Origin: Bifidobacterium sp. ESL0704
GTDB taxonomy: Bacteria; Actinomycetota; Actinomycetes; Actinomycetales; Bifidobacteriaceae
Direction of reading: 5' to 3'
DNA: 64,000 nt
NCBI RefSeq assembly: GCF_029392075.1
Contig: NZ_CP113929.1
Location: forward strand, 310,001-374,000
Below the pieces are notes generated by a model. That model saw only the letters and a list, made by a program, of their open reading frames with translations. It searched no databases and had not been told where the DNA came from. Of this stretch, positions 1 to 10,900 are shown in pieces. Positions within the stretch are counted from its first letter, which is position 1. Each line of letters starts with the position of its first letter. The position numbers were made by a program, and so were the translations under genes.

Positions 1-65
1 ATGACACGGCAAAGTTTTCGAGTACAACAAATACAGTGAAAGATCAACAAGGAGGTTCAATATCT

Positions 66-2180
66 ATGGGTTCTGAAAGTACAGGAAAGGCGCTGACGGC
101 TCAAACGCGATTTGAAACCGATGATTCCGGCCACAGCCTGACGTGGACGTCGGACGGCGAATATCTGCGCATCGAGGCTTGGGGCAGGGACGGTGTGCGC
201 GTGCGTGCATCCTCCATGCACGAGCCTGCAGACGCGGACTGGGCTTTGCAAAAACCCGGCGCTGAGGATTTCGGCGATTGCAAGGTCGAAGCTTCCATCG
301 ATCCCGAACGTGGCGAGGCGAGCCTTACGTGCGGGTCGATCGTCGTGAAAGCGCACGAAAGGCATTGGATGTCCGGATCGTGTGGATACGAGGTCTTCCG
401 TTGCGAACTGAGTTTCTGGAAGAGCGACGGCACGCTGCTGTTCCGGGAGTTGCCCGACGGCGGATCGCTGGAACTGAAGGCTCGCGACTACCGGCCGATC
501 ATCGGCGGCGACCATGCGGTGACGGCCTCTTTCGTCGCTCCCCAGGATGAGCATCTTTACGGCATGGGCGAGTACCAGCAGTCGGTTATGGATCTCAAGG
601 GGTCCGTGTTCGAGCTGGCACACCGCAATTCCCAGGCTTCGGTGCCGTTTGTCGTGTCTTCGGCAGGGTATGGTTTCCTGTGGAACAATCCGGCGATCGG
701 CTCGGTGACGTTTGCGCGTAACCGGACGGTCTGGCAGGCCCAATCCGCCAGGCAGATCGATTATTGGGTCACCGCCGGCGACACCCCTGCCGCCATCGAG
801 TCGAACTATGCCGATGCCACCGGCCACGCGCCCCAAATGCCGGATTGGGCGCTGGGATTCTGGCAGTGCAAACTGCGCTACTACAATCAGCAGCAGGTGC
901 TCGATGTCGCTCACCGTTTCAAGGAAAAGGACATCCCGCTTGATGTCATCGTCATCGACTTCTTCCATTGGCCGCATATGGGCGACTACCGGTTTGAACG
1001 CGAGTTCTGGCCCGACCCCAAGGCGATGTGCGATGAGCTGCATAGCCTCGGAATCAAAGTCATGGTCTCGGTCTGGCCGCAGGTTTCGGTCAAATCCGAG
1101 AACTATGCCGATATGAAAAGCCGGAATCTTCTGGTCAAAGCCGAAAGCGGCGAGGACCTCGGCATGATGTTTGTCGAGCCGTGCCAATTCTACGATGCCA
1201 CGAATCCGCGCGCCCGCGCCTATGTGTGGGATGCATGCAAGCGCAACTATGCCGATCTCGGTGTCGACGCGTTCTGGCTGGACGAGGCCGAACCCGAATA
1301 CGGGGTCTATGATTTCGCCAATTACCGCTATTATGCGGGCGCGAACCAGCAGGTGGGCAATATCTATCCGCGGGAATATAACCGTGGGTTCTACGAAGGC
1401 CAGATCGCCGACGGGCGCAAGGGGCAGATCGTCAACCTGACTCGTTGCGCCTGGGCGGGTTCGCAGAAGTACGGTGCTTTGGTATGGTCCGGTGATGTCG
1501 GTTCCACCTTCGAAGACCTGCAGTGCCAGATCACATGTGCGGTCCACATGGGCATGGCGGGCATACCCTGGTTCACCACCGATATGGGCGGGTTCCACGA
1601 CGGCGATATCGACTCGGACTATTTCCGTGAGCTCTTCCTTCGCTGGGCGCAGTTTTCCTGTTTCAGCCCGATTATGCGCAATCATGGCGATCGCTCGCAG
1701 GCGCAGCCGGACGGAAGCATGAAGAAGCCCGTCACTGCGGCGGATGGCTCGCCGCGGCTACCCAGCGGAGCCGACAACGAGCCATGGAGCATGGGTAGGC
1801 GGGTCGAGGAGGTGCTGGTCAAGTTCATCGGAGTGCGTGAAACGCTTCGTCCGTATCTGCGTGAGCTGTTCGGGCAGGCTCATGCCGACGGCCAGCCCCT
1901 GATGCGAGGCCTGTTCTATGAATTCCCGGAGGATGAGGCCGCCGCCGACATCAATGACGAATACATGTTCGGCGCGGATCTTCTGGTTGCTCCGGTCCTG
2001 CGCTTTGGCGCCGTGCAACGGGAAGTCTATCTTCCCGGGGGCGACGAGGTTATCTGGGAGGATCTGCGCGACGGCACGACCTACCTTGGCGGGCAATCCG
2101 TCACGGTTGCCGCGCCGGTGGAGAGCATTCCCGTATTCTCCCGTAACGGCAAAGACCATGGGCTTGCAGGCAAGCTCTGA
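66..2180 (+). CDS. Glycoside hydrolase family 31 (alpha-xylosidase/alpha-glucosidase type)
   Basis: A retaining alpha-glycosidase of family GH31, 704 aa, probably cytoplasmic because no signal peptide is visible. The catalytic (beta/alpha)8 barrel begins near residue 265 (GFWQCKLRYYNQQQVLD). The family nucleophile is the Asp in FWLDEAEPE, and the conserved segments WSGDVGSTFEDL and GIPWFTTDMGGF follow. The segment IPLDVIVIDFFHW resembles YicI-type alpha-xylosidases, but substrate is not settled by sequence. The frame is open from a GTG at 36, but AAGGAGG at 49-55 lies 10 nt before ATG 66, so 66 is preferred. A strong hairpin terminator follows. The next gene is a convergent LacI-type regulator, which could control it. 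Upstream genes lie outside the window. Confident in family, less so in substrate. Confidence 0.92.
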   Translation: MGSESTGKALTAQTRFETDDSGHSLTWTSDGEYLRIEAWGRDGVRVRASSMHEPADADWALQKPGAEDFGDCKVEASIDPERGEASLTCGSIVVKAHERHWMSGSCGYEVFRCELSFWKSDGTLLFRELPDGGSLELKARDYRPIIGGDHAVTASFVAPQDEHLYGMGEYQQSVMDLKGSVFELAHRNSQASVPFVVSSAGYGFLWNNPAIGSVTFARNRTVWQAQSARQIDYWVTAGDTPAAIESNYADATGHAPQMPDWALGFWQCKLRYYNQQQVLDVAHRFKEKDIPLDVIVIDFFHWPHMGDYRFEREFWPDPKAMCDELHSLGIKVMVSVWPQVSVKSENYADMKSRNLLVKAESGEDLGMMFVEPCQFYDATNPRARAYVWDACKRNYADLGVDAFWLDEAEPEYGVYDFANYRYYAGANQQVGNIYPREYNRGFYEGQIADGRKGQIVNLTRCAWAGSQKYGALVWSGDVGSTFEDLQCQITCAVHMGMAGIPWFTTDMGGFHDGDIDSDYFRELFLRWAQFSCFSPIMRNHGDRSQAQPDGSMKKPVTAADGSPRLPSGADNEPWSMGRRVEEVLVKFIGVRETLRPYLRELFGQAHADGQPLMRGLFYEFPEDEAAADINDEYMFGADLLVAPVLRFGAVQREVYLPGGDEVIWEDLRDGTTYLGGQSVTVAAPVESIPVFSRNGKDHGLAGKL

Positions 2181-2286
2181 TATCTGAATATATCTGAATA
2201 TATCTGGATAGAGATGGGGTTCGTCCGCTGTGGCGGGTTCGAGATGATTCGAGTTCCGCCACAGGGCCGAACCCCATTGTGTTTTT
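2181..2286. terminator. Hairpin terminator between convergent genes, preceded by a short tandem repeat
   Basis: Directly after the stop codon there are three near copies of TATCTGAATA (2181-2210). A long stem then pairs ATGGGGTTCG (2214-2223) and GCTGTGGCGG with CCGCCACAG and CGAACCCCAT (ends 2277). A T-rich run follows, typical of a Rho-independent terminator for the glycosidase gene. Its position between converging genes would allow it to act on both. Confidence 0.8.
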
Positions 2287-2301
2287 CTTATTGAATATTA
2301 T

Positions 2302-3312
2302 TCATTGAATGTTATTGACTGAACCCGTCAGCGAAAGCGGGTGCATGATAAGCCGTTGACGGGCGGGGGCGTTCGGATGGGCGATGCGATCGATCAGCAT
2401 GTCGACGGTTTCCTTCGCGACCTCGTCGAGATGGACGATGACCGCATCGTATTGAAGGTGCATTCCTATGCCCATCTGGTCGGGGATGACGGTCACCAGC
2501 GAAAGGTCTTTGGGAATGCTGATTTCCAGTCGGTTGAAGATCTGCGGGGAGCCGATGAGCACGGCGTCGTTGTGAATGATGACCGCGGTGCTTTCGGGAT
2601 GGCTTTTGAGATTCGCGTGTAACTCGTGTGCCATGTTCGCCGTGTCCGATGTGGGGCAAATGACGTGTAGCCGCATGTTTCTGTTCTGCGCTTCCGCCAG
2701 TGCAGCGCTTCTGAAGCGGGTGGCATAATTCACTTCACTGTCGTACAACGGTTGCGGCCAGCCGATGAAGAGAACGTCGCGGTGGCCGGCGTTGGCCAGA
2801 TGGTCCACCAAAACCGCCGCAATCTGGCCGAAATCCGTATCCACGACATCGAGCCCGCACGCATCATGAGGTTTGCCCAACAGCACGGTAGGGATGCCGG
2901 AGTGCGCGGCCGCCTTCACCCGCGGGTCGTCGTCGCGAATATCCATGATGATGATGCCGTCCACGCGTTTGCTGTTTGCCGTTCTTTCCAGTGCCTCCAC
3001 GCCATCGTCGTCGGTGAGCAGCAACGTGTCGAATCCTTGTTCGCGGATATATTGCGACAAACTGTAAAGGTAGGCGCCGAACGAAAGCGAAAAGAAATGT
3101 TTATCGTGTTTCGGGGCGAGGATGCCGATCGTATTCGTTTTTGAGGTGGAAAGGGTTTTGGCCGCATAATTTGCGGAATATCCGATTTTTTTCGCCGCTT
3201 TGCGAACCCGGTCCGCGGTTTTCTCCTGAATCAGCTTGCTGCCGGAAAGGACATAGGAAACGGTGGATTTGGAGACACCTGCTTCCTTTGCAACATCGTA
3301 AATCGTGGCCAT
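2302..3312 (-). CDS. LacI/GalR family transcriptional regulator
   Basis: A sugar-responsive repressor of 336 aa. The N-terminal LacI helix-turn-helix starts at the first residues (ATIYDVAKEAGVSKSTVSYVLS) and is followed by the hinge and a periplasmic-binding-protein-like effector domain (NTIGILAPKHDKHFFS, then RVDGIIIMDIRDDD, then GHRDVLFIGWP). The frame extends upstream to 3570, but the conserved start MATIYDV fixes the start at 3312. It converges on the GH31 glycosidase and is divergent from ftsY with 162 bp between them. The effector and target sites are unknown; control of the glycosidase is an inference from position only. Confidence 0.9.
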   Translation of the reverse strand: MATIYDVAKEAGVSKSTVSYVLSGSKLIQEKTADRVRKAAKKIGYSANYAAKTLSTSKTNTIGILAPKHDKHFFSLSFGAYLYSLSQYIREQGFDTLLLTDDDGVEALERTANSKRVDGIIIMDIRDDDPRVKAAAHSGIPTVLLGKPHDACGLDVVDTDFGQIAAVLVDHLANAGHRDVLFIGWPQPLYDSEVNYATRFRSAALAEAQNRNMRLHVICPTSDTANMAHELHANLKSHPESTAVIIHNDAVLIGSPQIFNRLEISIPKDLSLVTVIPDQMGIGMHLQYDAVIVHLDEVAKETVDMLIDRIAHPNAPARQRLIMHPLSLTGSVNNIQ

Positions 3313-3474
3313 GTATATAAGTCTAAATCCGAGGCGGCATTTTGGGGCGGCATTCGGCAGCAAGGGTATTGTCGGCTGGCGATGTGGTCTGTTCTTTTTC
3401 GGCAACGGATGAATTCGGCGTGCATCCGCGAAGCCGTTTCGGTTCCCGTTCGGGTGTGCGGATAATCTGGAGTC

Positions 3475-4803
3475 ATGAGTCTTACTATGAATCCGATGCT
3501 GATTGTCGCGGCGCTGGTGGTTATCGCCATCGTGCTTATCGCCGTGGCCGTGCTGATTATGCATTCGCACAAGAAAAATGAAGCGAATAGCCAGAGTTCC
3601 AACGTTCCCGAAGAGGCGAAGACTGCCGGTTCCGGCTCGCCAAGTGCTGTCGGTGATGATAATGATAAAAAATCACCTGAAGCCGCAAGCCCTGTTGAAA
3701 AGGTCAATGCCCAGAGTCCTGACGAATCGAAGAAGCCGGAATCCGGTGTTGCCGGGAATGACGAATCCCAGTCAACGACTTTGGCGGAAGGTACTTCCGA
3801 AGAGGCGGCTGCCTCGGATTCGGCCGCTGAAGGTTCTGCCGATAACGTTGCCCCCTCGCTAAGCGTCGAAACGCCGGAGCCCAAGGCCTCGCGCGTTGTT
3901 CGGCTCAAGGAGAGGCTCAGCAAGTCATCGAATCCGTTCGGCCGTGCGCTCTTCAACATTCTTGCCAAGGACCAGCTTTCCGAATCCGACTGGGAGGACG
4001 TCGAGGACACGTTGTTGCTGGCCGATGTTGGCAGCGTTGCCAGCGAAAAGTTGGTTAGCGAGCTGCGCAACGACGCCCGTATCACCGGCACCTCAGAGAC
4101 GAAGGCCGTGCGCGAGGCTTTGCGTTCCAAGCTGATCGACCTGGTCGATTCCCAACCCGACCGCGCGCTCGAGGCCGACAAGCCCGACGCCAAGAAGCCG
4201 AGTGTCATCATCATGGTCGGCGTCAACGGCACCGGCAAGACCACGACCGCCGGTAAGCTCGCGCGCCTGTTCGTCTCGGAAGGCAAATCCGTCATGCTCG
4301 CCGCAGCCGACACCTTCCGCGCCGCCGCCGCCGACCAGCTTGAGACCTGGGGGCAGAAGGTCGGCGTGCCCGTCGTCCGCAGCGCCAAAGAGGGCGGGGA
4401 TCCGGCCTCGGTCGCGTTCGACGCCTCCAAGCAGGCCAAGGAGAACGGCACCGACGTGCTGATCATCGATACCGCCGGCCGCCTGCAGAACAAGGCCAAC
4501 CTGATGGACGAGCTCGGCAAGATTCGCCGTGTGACCGAAAAGAACCTGCCGGTGAGCGAAGTGCTGCTCGTGCTCGACGCAGTTACCGGCCAGAACGGCA
4601 TGGAGCAGGCCAAGGTCTTCGCGCAGGCCATCGGCATCACCGGCGTGGTGCTCTCCAAGCTCGACGGCTCGGCCAAGGGCGGCATCGTCATCTCCGTGCA
4701 GCAGGAGCTCAAGGTACCGGTCAAGCTCGTCGGTCTCGGCGAAGGCCCCGACGATCTCGCCCCCTTCGACCCGGAAGGCTTCGTCGACGGCATTCTCGCC
4801 TGA
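3475..4803 (+). CDS. ftsY: Signal recognition particle receptor FtsY
   Basis: The SRP receptor GTPase, which docks ribosome-SRP complexes at the membrane for co-translational insertion. It has 442 aa. A membrane-anchoring helix occupies residues 6-28 and is followed by an acidic Ser/Glu-rich linker to about residue 135, as in other actinobacteria. The NG domain follows, with P-loop GVNGTGKTTTAGKLA, DTFRAAAADQL, DTAGRLQNKANLMDEL (G3) and the closing GLGEGPDDLAPFDPEGFVDGIL. An alternative ATG lies four codons in. A hairpin terminator follows the stop codon, and a repeat array separates it from amt. Identification is secure. Confidence 0.97.
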   Translation: MSLTMNPMLIVAALVVIAIVLIAVAVLIMHSHKKNEANSQSSNVPEEAKTAGSGSPSAVGDDNDKKSPEAASPVEKVNAQSPDESKKPESGVAGNDESQSTTLAEGTSEEAAASDSAAEGSADNVAPSLSVETPEPKASRVVRLKERLSKSSNPFGRALFNILAKDQLSESDWEDVEDTLLLADVGSVASEKLVSELRNDARITGTSETKAVREALRSKLIDLVDSQPDRALEADKPDAKKPSVIIMVGVNGTGKTTTAGKLARLFVSEGKSVMLAAADTFRAAAADQLETWGQKVGVPVVRSAKEGGDPASVAFDASKQAKENGTDVLIIDTAGRLQNKANLMDELGKIRRVTEKNLPVSEVLLVLDAVTGQNGMEQAKVFAQAIGITGVVLSKLDGSAKGGIVISVQQELKVPVKLVGLGEGPDDLAPFDPEGFVDGILA

Positions 4804-4837
4804 GGCAAGTCAGTGTAATTTGTACGAGACGCTAAAC

Positions 4838-4882
4838 TTCAGCCGCGCATCAGCCAGCAAATGGTTGGTGCGCGGTTTCGTA
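4838..4882 (+). terminator. Terminator-like hairpin after ftsY
   Basis: CCGCGCA (4843-4849) pairs with TGCGCGG (4869-4875), followed by TTTCGT. The stem is GC-rich with a short T run, consistent with a Rho-independent terminator for ftsY. Confidence 0.6.
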
Positions 4883-4898
4883 TCGTCGGACAGATAGT

Positions 4899-5201
4899 GT
4901 GATTTTCTCTGTACGGAACGGATTGTGCAGGGTTAATCACGGTTTTGGGTGTGGTTGTGTGATTTGTGTTGTGGGTGTGCGGGGTTAATCACGGTTTTGG
5001 GTGTGGTTGTGTGATTTGTGTTGTGGGTGTGCTGGGTTAATCACAGTTTCAGGCCTCATTATGTGATTAGCTCTGTATCGGGCATGGATATGCAGAGTTA
5101 ATCACAGTATTGGGGCTTATTTTGTGATTAGCTCTGTATCCGATGCGAATGTGCGGAGCTAATCACAGTTTGAGGCGTGATTTTGTGATTTTCTCTGCAT
5201 G
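4899..5201. repeat. Intergenic inverted-repeat array, family 1 (GTGATT...AATCAC)
   Basis: Left arms GTGATT begin at 4899, 4959, 5011, 5063, 5124 and 5185, so spacing is 60, 52, 52, 61 and 61 bp. The first five are each closed by a right arm AATCAC 28-38 nt later. In the best units the arms are long: GTGATTAGCTCTG pairs with CAGAGTTAATCAC. The last copy, GTGATTTTCTCTGCATG (5185-5201), is unpaired but is the exact reverse complement of two copies in the array at 38.2-38.4 kb. The array fills most of the ftsY-amt gap. No protein-coding frame is credible here. Confidence 0.9.
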
Positions 5202-5370
5202 GAACCGGCAATCCTGCCTGATACGTAACCATCATGTTTCGGCGATGGTGCGTGCTTTACATCGCCGTAACCTCGTGTCAAACTTCTCCTTACCCTGACC
5301 GTGTTGTATGTTCCCATATGATTCGCGCACCAGACCAGGTACGCGTTTGGGGTTGGTGAGGGGACACGAC

Positions 5371-6776
5371 ATGGATACAGGAAATGCCGCATGGATGCTG
5401 ATCGCGGCGTCGCTCGTCTTTCTGATGACGCCTGCAGTGGCGTTCTTCTACGGGGGCATGGTGCGCCGCAAGGCCGTGCTCAACATGCTGATGCTCTCGG
5501 CCGGTGCGCTCGCGGTGAGCACCGTGATCTGGGCCCTGTGGGGCTGGTCGATTTCCTGGGGAGGCAAGGACATCGGCGGTATCTTCGGTGAACCGTCCAC
5601 CGGCTTCCTGCTTGGTGACACGATGAAGGCCGGCAAGGACGGCGTTTTCACCGCCACCGGCCTGACCTCCAACGGCAACAAATATCCGGTGAGCATCGAT
5701 GTCGCCTTCCAGCTGGCGTTCGCGATGATCACCGTCGCCCTCATTTCCGGGGCGCTCGCGGAACGCATCAAATACAGCACATGGATGATTTTCGTCGCCA
5801 TCTGGGTCACGCTCGATTACGCACCCATGGCCCACATGGTCTTCAACGGCGGCCTGCTTTCGGCGCACGGCCCGATCTCCAGATTCATCGGCGCGCCCGT
5901 CCATGATTTCGCCGGCGGCACCGTCGTTCATATCAATGCGGCCGTGGCGGCGCTGGTCATTGTCCTCTTAATCGGCAAGCGGCGCGACTTCGGCAAAGCC
6001 TCGATCCGCCCGCACAACGTTCCCTTCGTCATGCTCGGCGCGTTCCTGCTTTGGTTCGGCTGGTTCGGCTTCAACTCGGGCTCGGCGTTCGCGGCCAACG
6101 GTGCCGCCGGCTACGCGTGGGTGAGCACCTCGCTTTGCGCTGCAACGGCGATGCTGAGCTGGGGGTTCACCGAAAAGATTCGCACAGGCCACTACACGGC
6201 GGTCGGCGCGGCTTCCGGCATGGTGGCCGGCTTGGTCGGCATCACCCCGGCGGCCGACGTGGTCTCCCCGCTTTGGGCCATGGTCATCGGTGTGATCGTC
6301 GGCGTGCTTACCTGCCTGGCATGCGGTCTTAAATTCCGTTTCGGTTACGACGATTCACTGGATGTGGTCGGCGTGCACGGCGTCGGCGGGCTTGCCGGCA
6401 CCATCCTCGTCGGTTTCTTCGCTCAGGGCGCAGGGTTGTTCGCCGGAGGCAACTGGCGTCAGCTTGCGGTGCAGGTAGTGGTGGCGCTCGCCGCAGTCGT
6501 CTATTCCGCCGTGGTCACGTTCGTCATCGCTTTTGCGCTTGAAAAGACCATCGGTTGGAGAGTGAACGAGAATCAGGAATTAACCGGGGTCGATCTTGCC
6601 GACCAAGGCGAGAGCGCGTACGATTTTGCGAGTACGAGCAAGGGCGGAGCGCTGATGGACTTGGCGGCTCGTTATTCCGGCTATCCCAGTTATCTCAAGG
6701 TGTATGGCAACGCTGGAAGCGCCAAAGCTGCTGCCGCCAAGCCAGTTGCAGAGCCGAAAGCCAAGGAGGCGGAACA

Positions 6777-6780
<4 letters not shown>
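5371..6780 (+). CDS. amt: Ammonium transporter (Amt/AmtB family)
   Basis: A polytopic ammonium channel of 469 aa with about 11 membrane helices. Diagnostic segments are MTPAVAFFYGGMVRRKAVLN near the start, DFAGGTVVHINAAVAALV, WFGWFGFNSGSA, and the helix with DVVGVHGVGGLAGTILVGFF containing the paired pore histidine region. The frame opens at 5308, but GAGGGGAC just before ATG 5371 and the typical mature N-terminus favour 5371. The stop codon overlaps a micro-ORF by ATGA, and glnB follows, so the genes are transcriptionally and probably translationally coupled. In this family PII protein blocks the channel under nitrogen sufficiency. A C-terminal Ala/Lys-rich tail (about residues 440-469) is less conserved. 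Confidence 0.96.
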
Positions 6781-7192
<412 letters not shown>

Positions 7193-7242
7193 CAGGTTGT
7201 TAGGCAGTCGGGTCTGAGTTGTAAGCGTTCGAGTGTAACGAG

Positions 7243-7350
7243 TGCGTTGAAAAGCAGATTTATGGGGTTGTTTTTCTGCTTTTCAACGTACGTAATTTCT
7301 GTCTTGCGTTGATAAGCAGATTTGCTGCCGACTTTTCTGCTTTTCTACGC
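7243..7350. repeat. Inverted-repeat pair, family 2 (TGCGTTGAAAAGCAG)
   Basis: Two hairpins spaced 62 bp apart. The first pairs CGTTGAAAAGCAGA (7245-7258) perfectly with TCTGCTTTTCAACG (7275-7288). The second pairs TGCGTTGATAAGCAGA (7305-7320) with TCTGCTTTTCTACGCA (from 7336). The A- and T-rich flanks could let these work as bidirectional terminators after glnB. The same arm sequence returns in the array at 53.9-54.0 kb. Confidence 0.85.
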
Positions 7351-7912
7351 ATAATCGAATTATTTCGTCTACGACGTATCAGCGTCAATGCTGCTACCCA
7401 GTTCGATAAGAATAATTCAGATATACAGAAAACGTTTGACAGTTCAGTTTTTCGATGTGTTTATACTCACATCGACGATATGGGGAATGCCACAGATGTG
7501 GGGTATTTGCCACTTATTGCGGATAGGGTTGTGGTATACGCTCCATTTGCGTGGTGATGGTGAGAACGTTGAAATTCCAAGGGTTTCATAAAGCGCAAGA
7601 AATTGTTCATTGTGCGAAAATGTTAGTTTATGATCAATATCAATCTATTTAATTAGACATTTAATTACTCTATGTGTGAACCATTTTGTCAGCTTCGTAT
7701 GGCATCTTTAACTTTCGTTGTCCCAAAACGGGATGTGCTCCCGTTGGAAGGCGACATTGCTCGGTGAAGTCATGTAGACCGTTTGACGTCTCCAGTTGGC
7801 GCCGATGCATATCAAAAATTTCATACTGACAGATATCAGAGAACTTAGCAAGAAGTACCAAAACAAGTACAAAGATTTCAATGTCATGCGGACTACCGCA
7901 CTAGAGGTGATT
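7351..7912. other. AT-rich leader region upstream of the pilus operon
   Basis: About 560 bp without a convincing gene. It is clearly richer in A and T than its surroundings, especially 7600-7680. A TTGACA (7436-7441) and a TATACT (7462-7467) are present but 20 bp apart, longer than an ideal promoter spacer. I see no homopolymeric G tract of the kind linked to phase variation upstream of some bifidobacterial pilus genes. The operon promoter should lie here. Confidence 0.5.
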
Positions 7913-7915
7913 GTG

Positions 7916-10900
7916 GTGAAAGGCAACGATGGATACAGAAGGCAAGAGGGCCTCGACGCAGAGCATGCGCAGGGCGTGAAGCGCCACCATGTCGCGAAGG
8001 CTGCGACGTGCGTTTTCGCCGGACTGATCGTGTTGGCAACGCTGCTGGCGACCTTTAATGGCTCGGTGTTACAGACTACGGCCAGCGCCGCTTCAACGAC
8101 GACCACCGATTCCTGCTCTGGCGATCAGTACGCGAAGGTTTGGCGGTCCACCGAGTGCCCGACAGACCCTGACGGAGCTTTCCGCAAACCGGTGCTGTAC
8201 CGCTTACTTGCGGCCAACAACAAAATCGATACTGCGCGTGACGAGTTGCGTATGGACTTTGTGGTTCGTGTGGCACATGACGAAGTGAATCCGACTGCAG
8301 GTTCGTCTCCCGAGTCCATTGGCATGAAGATTCGTTATGACTTTGGTGACAACAAGCAAACGGATAGTAACGGTATTCCCTATCCAGACTATAGCCACGC
8401 GATGGGGTATAAGAACACCTATGTCGATTCTTCGACCTCTGATACTACAGCTATCAAAAACGCGAATACATGGGCGGATAATTATGATGAGTACTTCACC
8501 ATTCCTAAGATCATGCATGCCGGACTCTATGACTATGTGACTGTCTCGGTTCAGGGAGACATGAACATCCAGGATGAGACGAAAGCCTTCTGGACCAATA
8601 AGGATGTGAAGGGTAATCCTGGCTACAATGACGGTCGTTCTTGGAGGGAGCGTGTCTGGGTTGAAGTCGGGCCGTTGGCTACCGGCAGCAACAATAGTGT
8701 GGATAATGCTTTGTCAAAGAATGGTTGGAGCTGGGGTAACGACAATAACTCGACAACGTACCACGCTACTGATTTGCTTGCGCAGTCGCCGTTGGCCGGA
8801 GATGTGTCTGATTCTGAAACCGTGACGGCCTATCCGGGAACCTGCTATCCCAGCGGTGTGGTTTCCGACTTCAAAACGGTTCATGGATGCGACATACCTA
8901 ACTCATGGGTCGGCTTTGATACTGATTGGCCGACTTTATGGTCAACCAGGCAGGCTAATTGGGGCATGTCGACTGATAGGGGCATTGCCGGTCCAACCAC
9001 GGTTCGTGGCAACAATAAGCCACCGTTGACGAAGCCTGGCGTGGCCCCGCCGAATTCCTTCTTCGTTGGATGGTATAACCCTGCGCTTGGTGTTGATTCC
9101 AGCGACCCTTGTTACCAGGTGACCGGGTTCAAGTATCAGTGGATTGGATTGAAAAATAATAAGTGGGTGCCGGTTGATTCATTGACGCCTGAGGCGCTTA
9201 CGGTTTCGAATATGCCGGCACTAGGCGCAGGAACAAACCGTACTGGTTTCGAATTGAGGCTTCCTAATGCTCAAGGGCAATTGACCAGCAATATATCGAC
9301 GGGGGACTTCGATAAGAGCGTGGCTTTCAACAGCACCAAGAACTATGACGGTGTCGCTCCTGCAGGCCAGCTCATCGTGCCTGGCGCTGGCAATGGCAGC
9401 AAGGCTCAGTATGCCGATGGCAGCATCGACTTCAAGAAAGCCAAGGAAGATCAGCATCTTGACGGCTATTTCAAGCTCGTGACCTGGCCGGTGGTCAATC
9501 AGGCGTGCAAGGCGACCGATCCGTTGCGTAATCCTGACCCGAAAACCGAGGGCATCACCGACGACATGGCCAAAAACAACCCGAGCGAGGTTCAGGCGCA
9601 GATCGACAAGGGTTGGACTATCGACACGGCTTACTACGACTTCGATATCGCGCGTCCGGCAGCTCCGGTGGTCAATCCGTTCCCGGGCTATTCCGATCCC
9701 AAGACGCGCACGGTGAGTGGAACCGGCACGAAAGGTTATAACGTCACGGTATTCGCTGAGGATCCGAAGAACCCTATTGATCCGGAGGATGTGAACAATA
9801 TCAAGACCAGAGGTCGTGAGGTTGGCACGGTACCAGTGGGCGATGACGGAACATGGACTATTGACGACCCTCTTGCCATTAATCCGGATCAGCAGGACCA
9901 GGTGCGCTATCATGCCTGGCAGGCCGATAACACCCCTGTTCACGTCACGTCGGACTTCTCCAACATCGAGGCGGCGCGTTTCCAGCTCAGCATGAATTCG
10001 AACCCATCGGTCAAGGAGGTATATGCTCCTCATAGCTCGGTGGCTGCCAGCGGGGCGAATGCGGGTAAGACAAGCCTGCCTGACGGCGCGAAAGTCATCA
10101 TTAAGGGTGACATCACCTCCGCGAACCATATGAACGACAAGTTCAGTGTCTTCGCCGTCCCGCAGGACAAGATTATGACCGCTTCGGACACCACTGGCGA
10201 GGACGGAAGCACCACCGGCTCTTCCGATGACACCAGCAACCCCGTGATCATCGACGGCAACAACAGCATGGCGCCTAACGGGTTGCATATCCCCAACGCC
10301 AAGTACCAGCTCAACTGCGAGAATTTCAACAATTCCGCGGGAAGCAAGGACACGACCGTCGACCAATTGCAGGACGTGAAGCAGATTGACGGCACCGGCA
10401 CCACTACCAGTGACGGCAAGCCCGACCCCAAGAACCCGGCGCGTTATCAGGCCAATTGGTCATGCATCGTCGATCCGTCGGTCTTCCCGACCAAGGCCAA
10501 TCCGAAGGGCAACGTGCTGTACAAGGTCTATGCGGTCCTTCAGGACGTCGTGGGCGGTAAGCCTGCCATCGGCCGTGTTGTCAACAGGATCATCGACATG
10601 GTACCGCCAATCGTCAAGGTCACTTCGGTCAACCGATCCATCGGTGTCAATGGAACCGTGGAGATGCCCGAGGATGCCACATCGCCGGATATTCCGGATT
10701 ACGTCAATTCGGGTGGCAAGTCCGGAGCCAAGGTGACGGTGATCTGGCAGGATGGATCCCGTTCTCACGCTGAGAGCGAGAAGGATGGAACTTGGCATGT
10801 TGATGTGCCGAAAGGCACATGGCCTGGTGAGTTCCATGTCACAGCGGCCGACCGGGCGGGCCAGCTGCAGAGTACTTATAACACGAATTCGACAGGTGAC

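Noticed and set aside
57..1685. 542-codon open frame on the minus strand inside the GH31 gene
   Set aside because: It is fully antisense to a strong GH31 match, has no recognisable domain, and long antisense frames are common in GC-rich coding DNA.
3231..4808. 525-codon minus-strand frame across ftsY
   Set aside because: It is a shadow of ftsY; the Ser/Thr-rich product shows no family features, and the frame also overlaps the LacI start.
4899..5201. Ordinary Rho-independent terminators as a full explanation of the arrays
   Set aside because: Some units have A/T-flanked stems, but arrays also occur between divergent genes, contain up to six units, and have fixed 51/62-bp steps that termination does not need.
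7193..7912. Small genes between glnB and the adhesin
   Set aside because: Short frames have no ribosome site, unusual composition, and overlap hairpins or the AT-rich leader.
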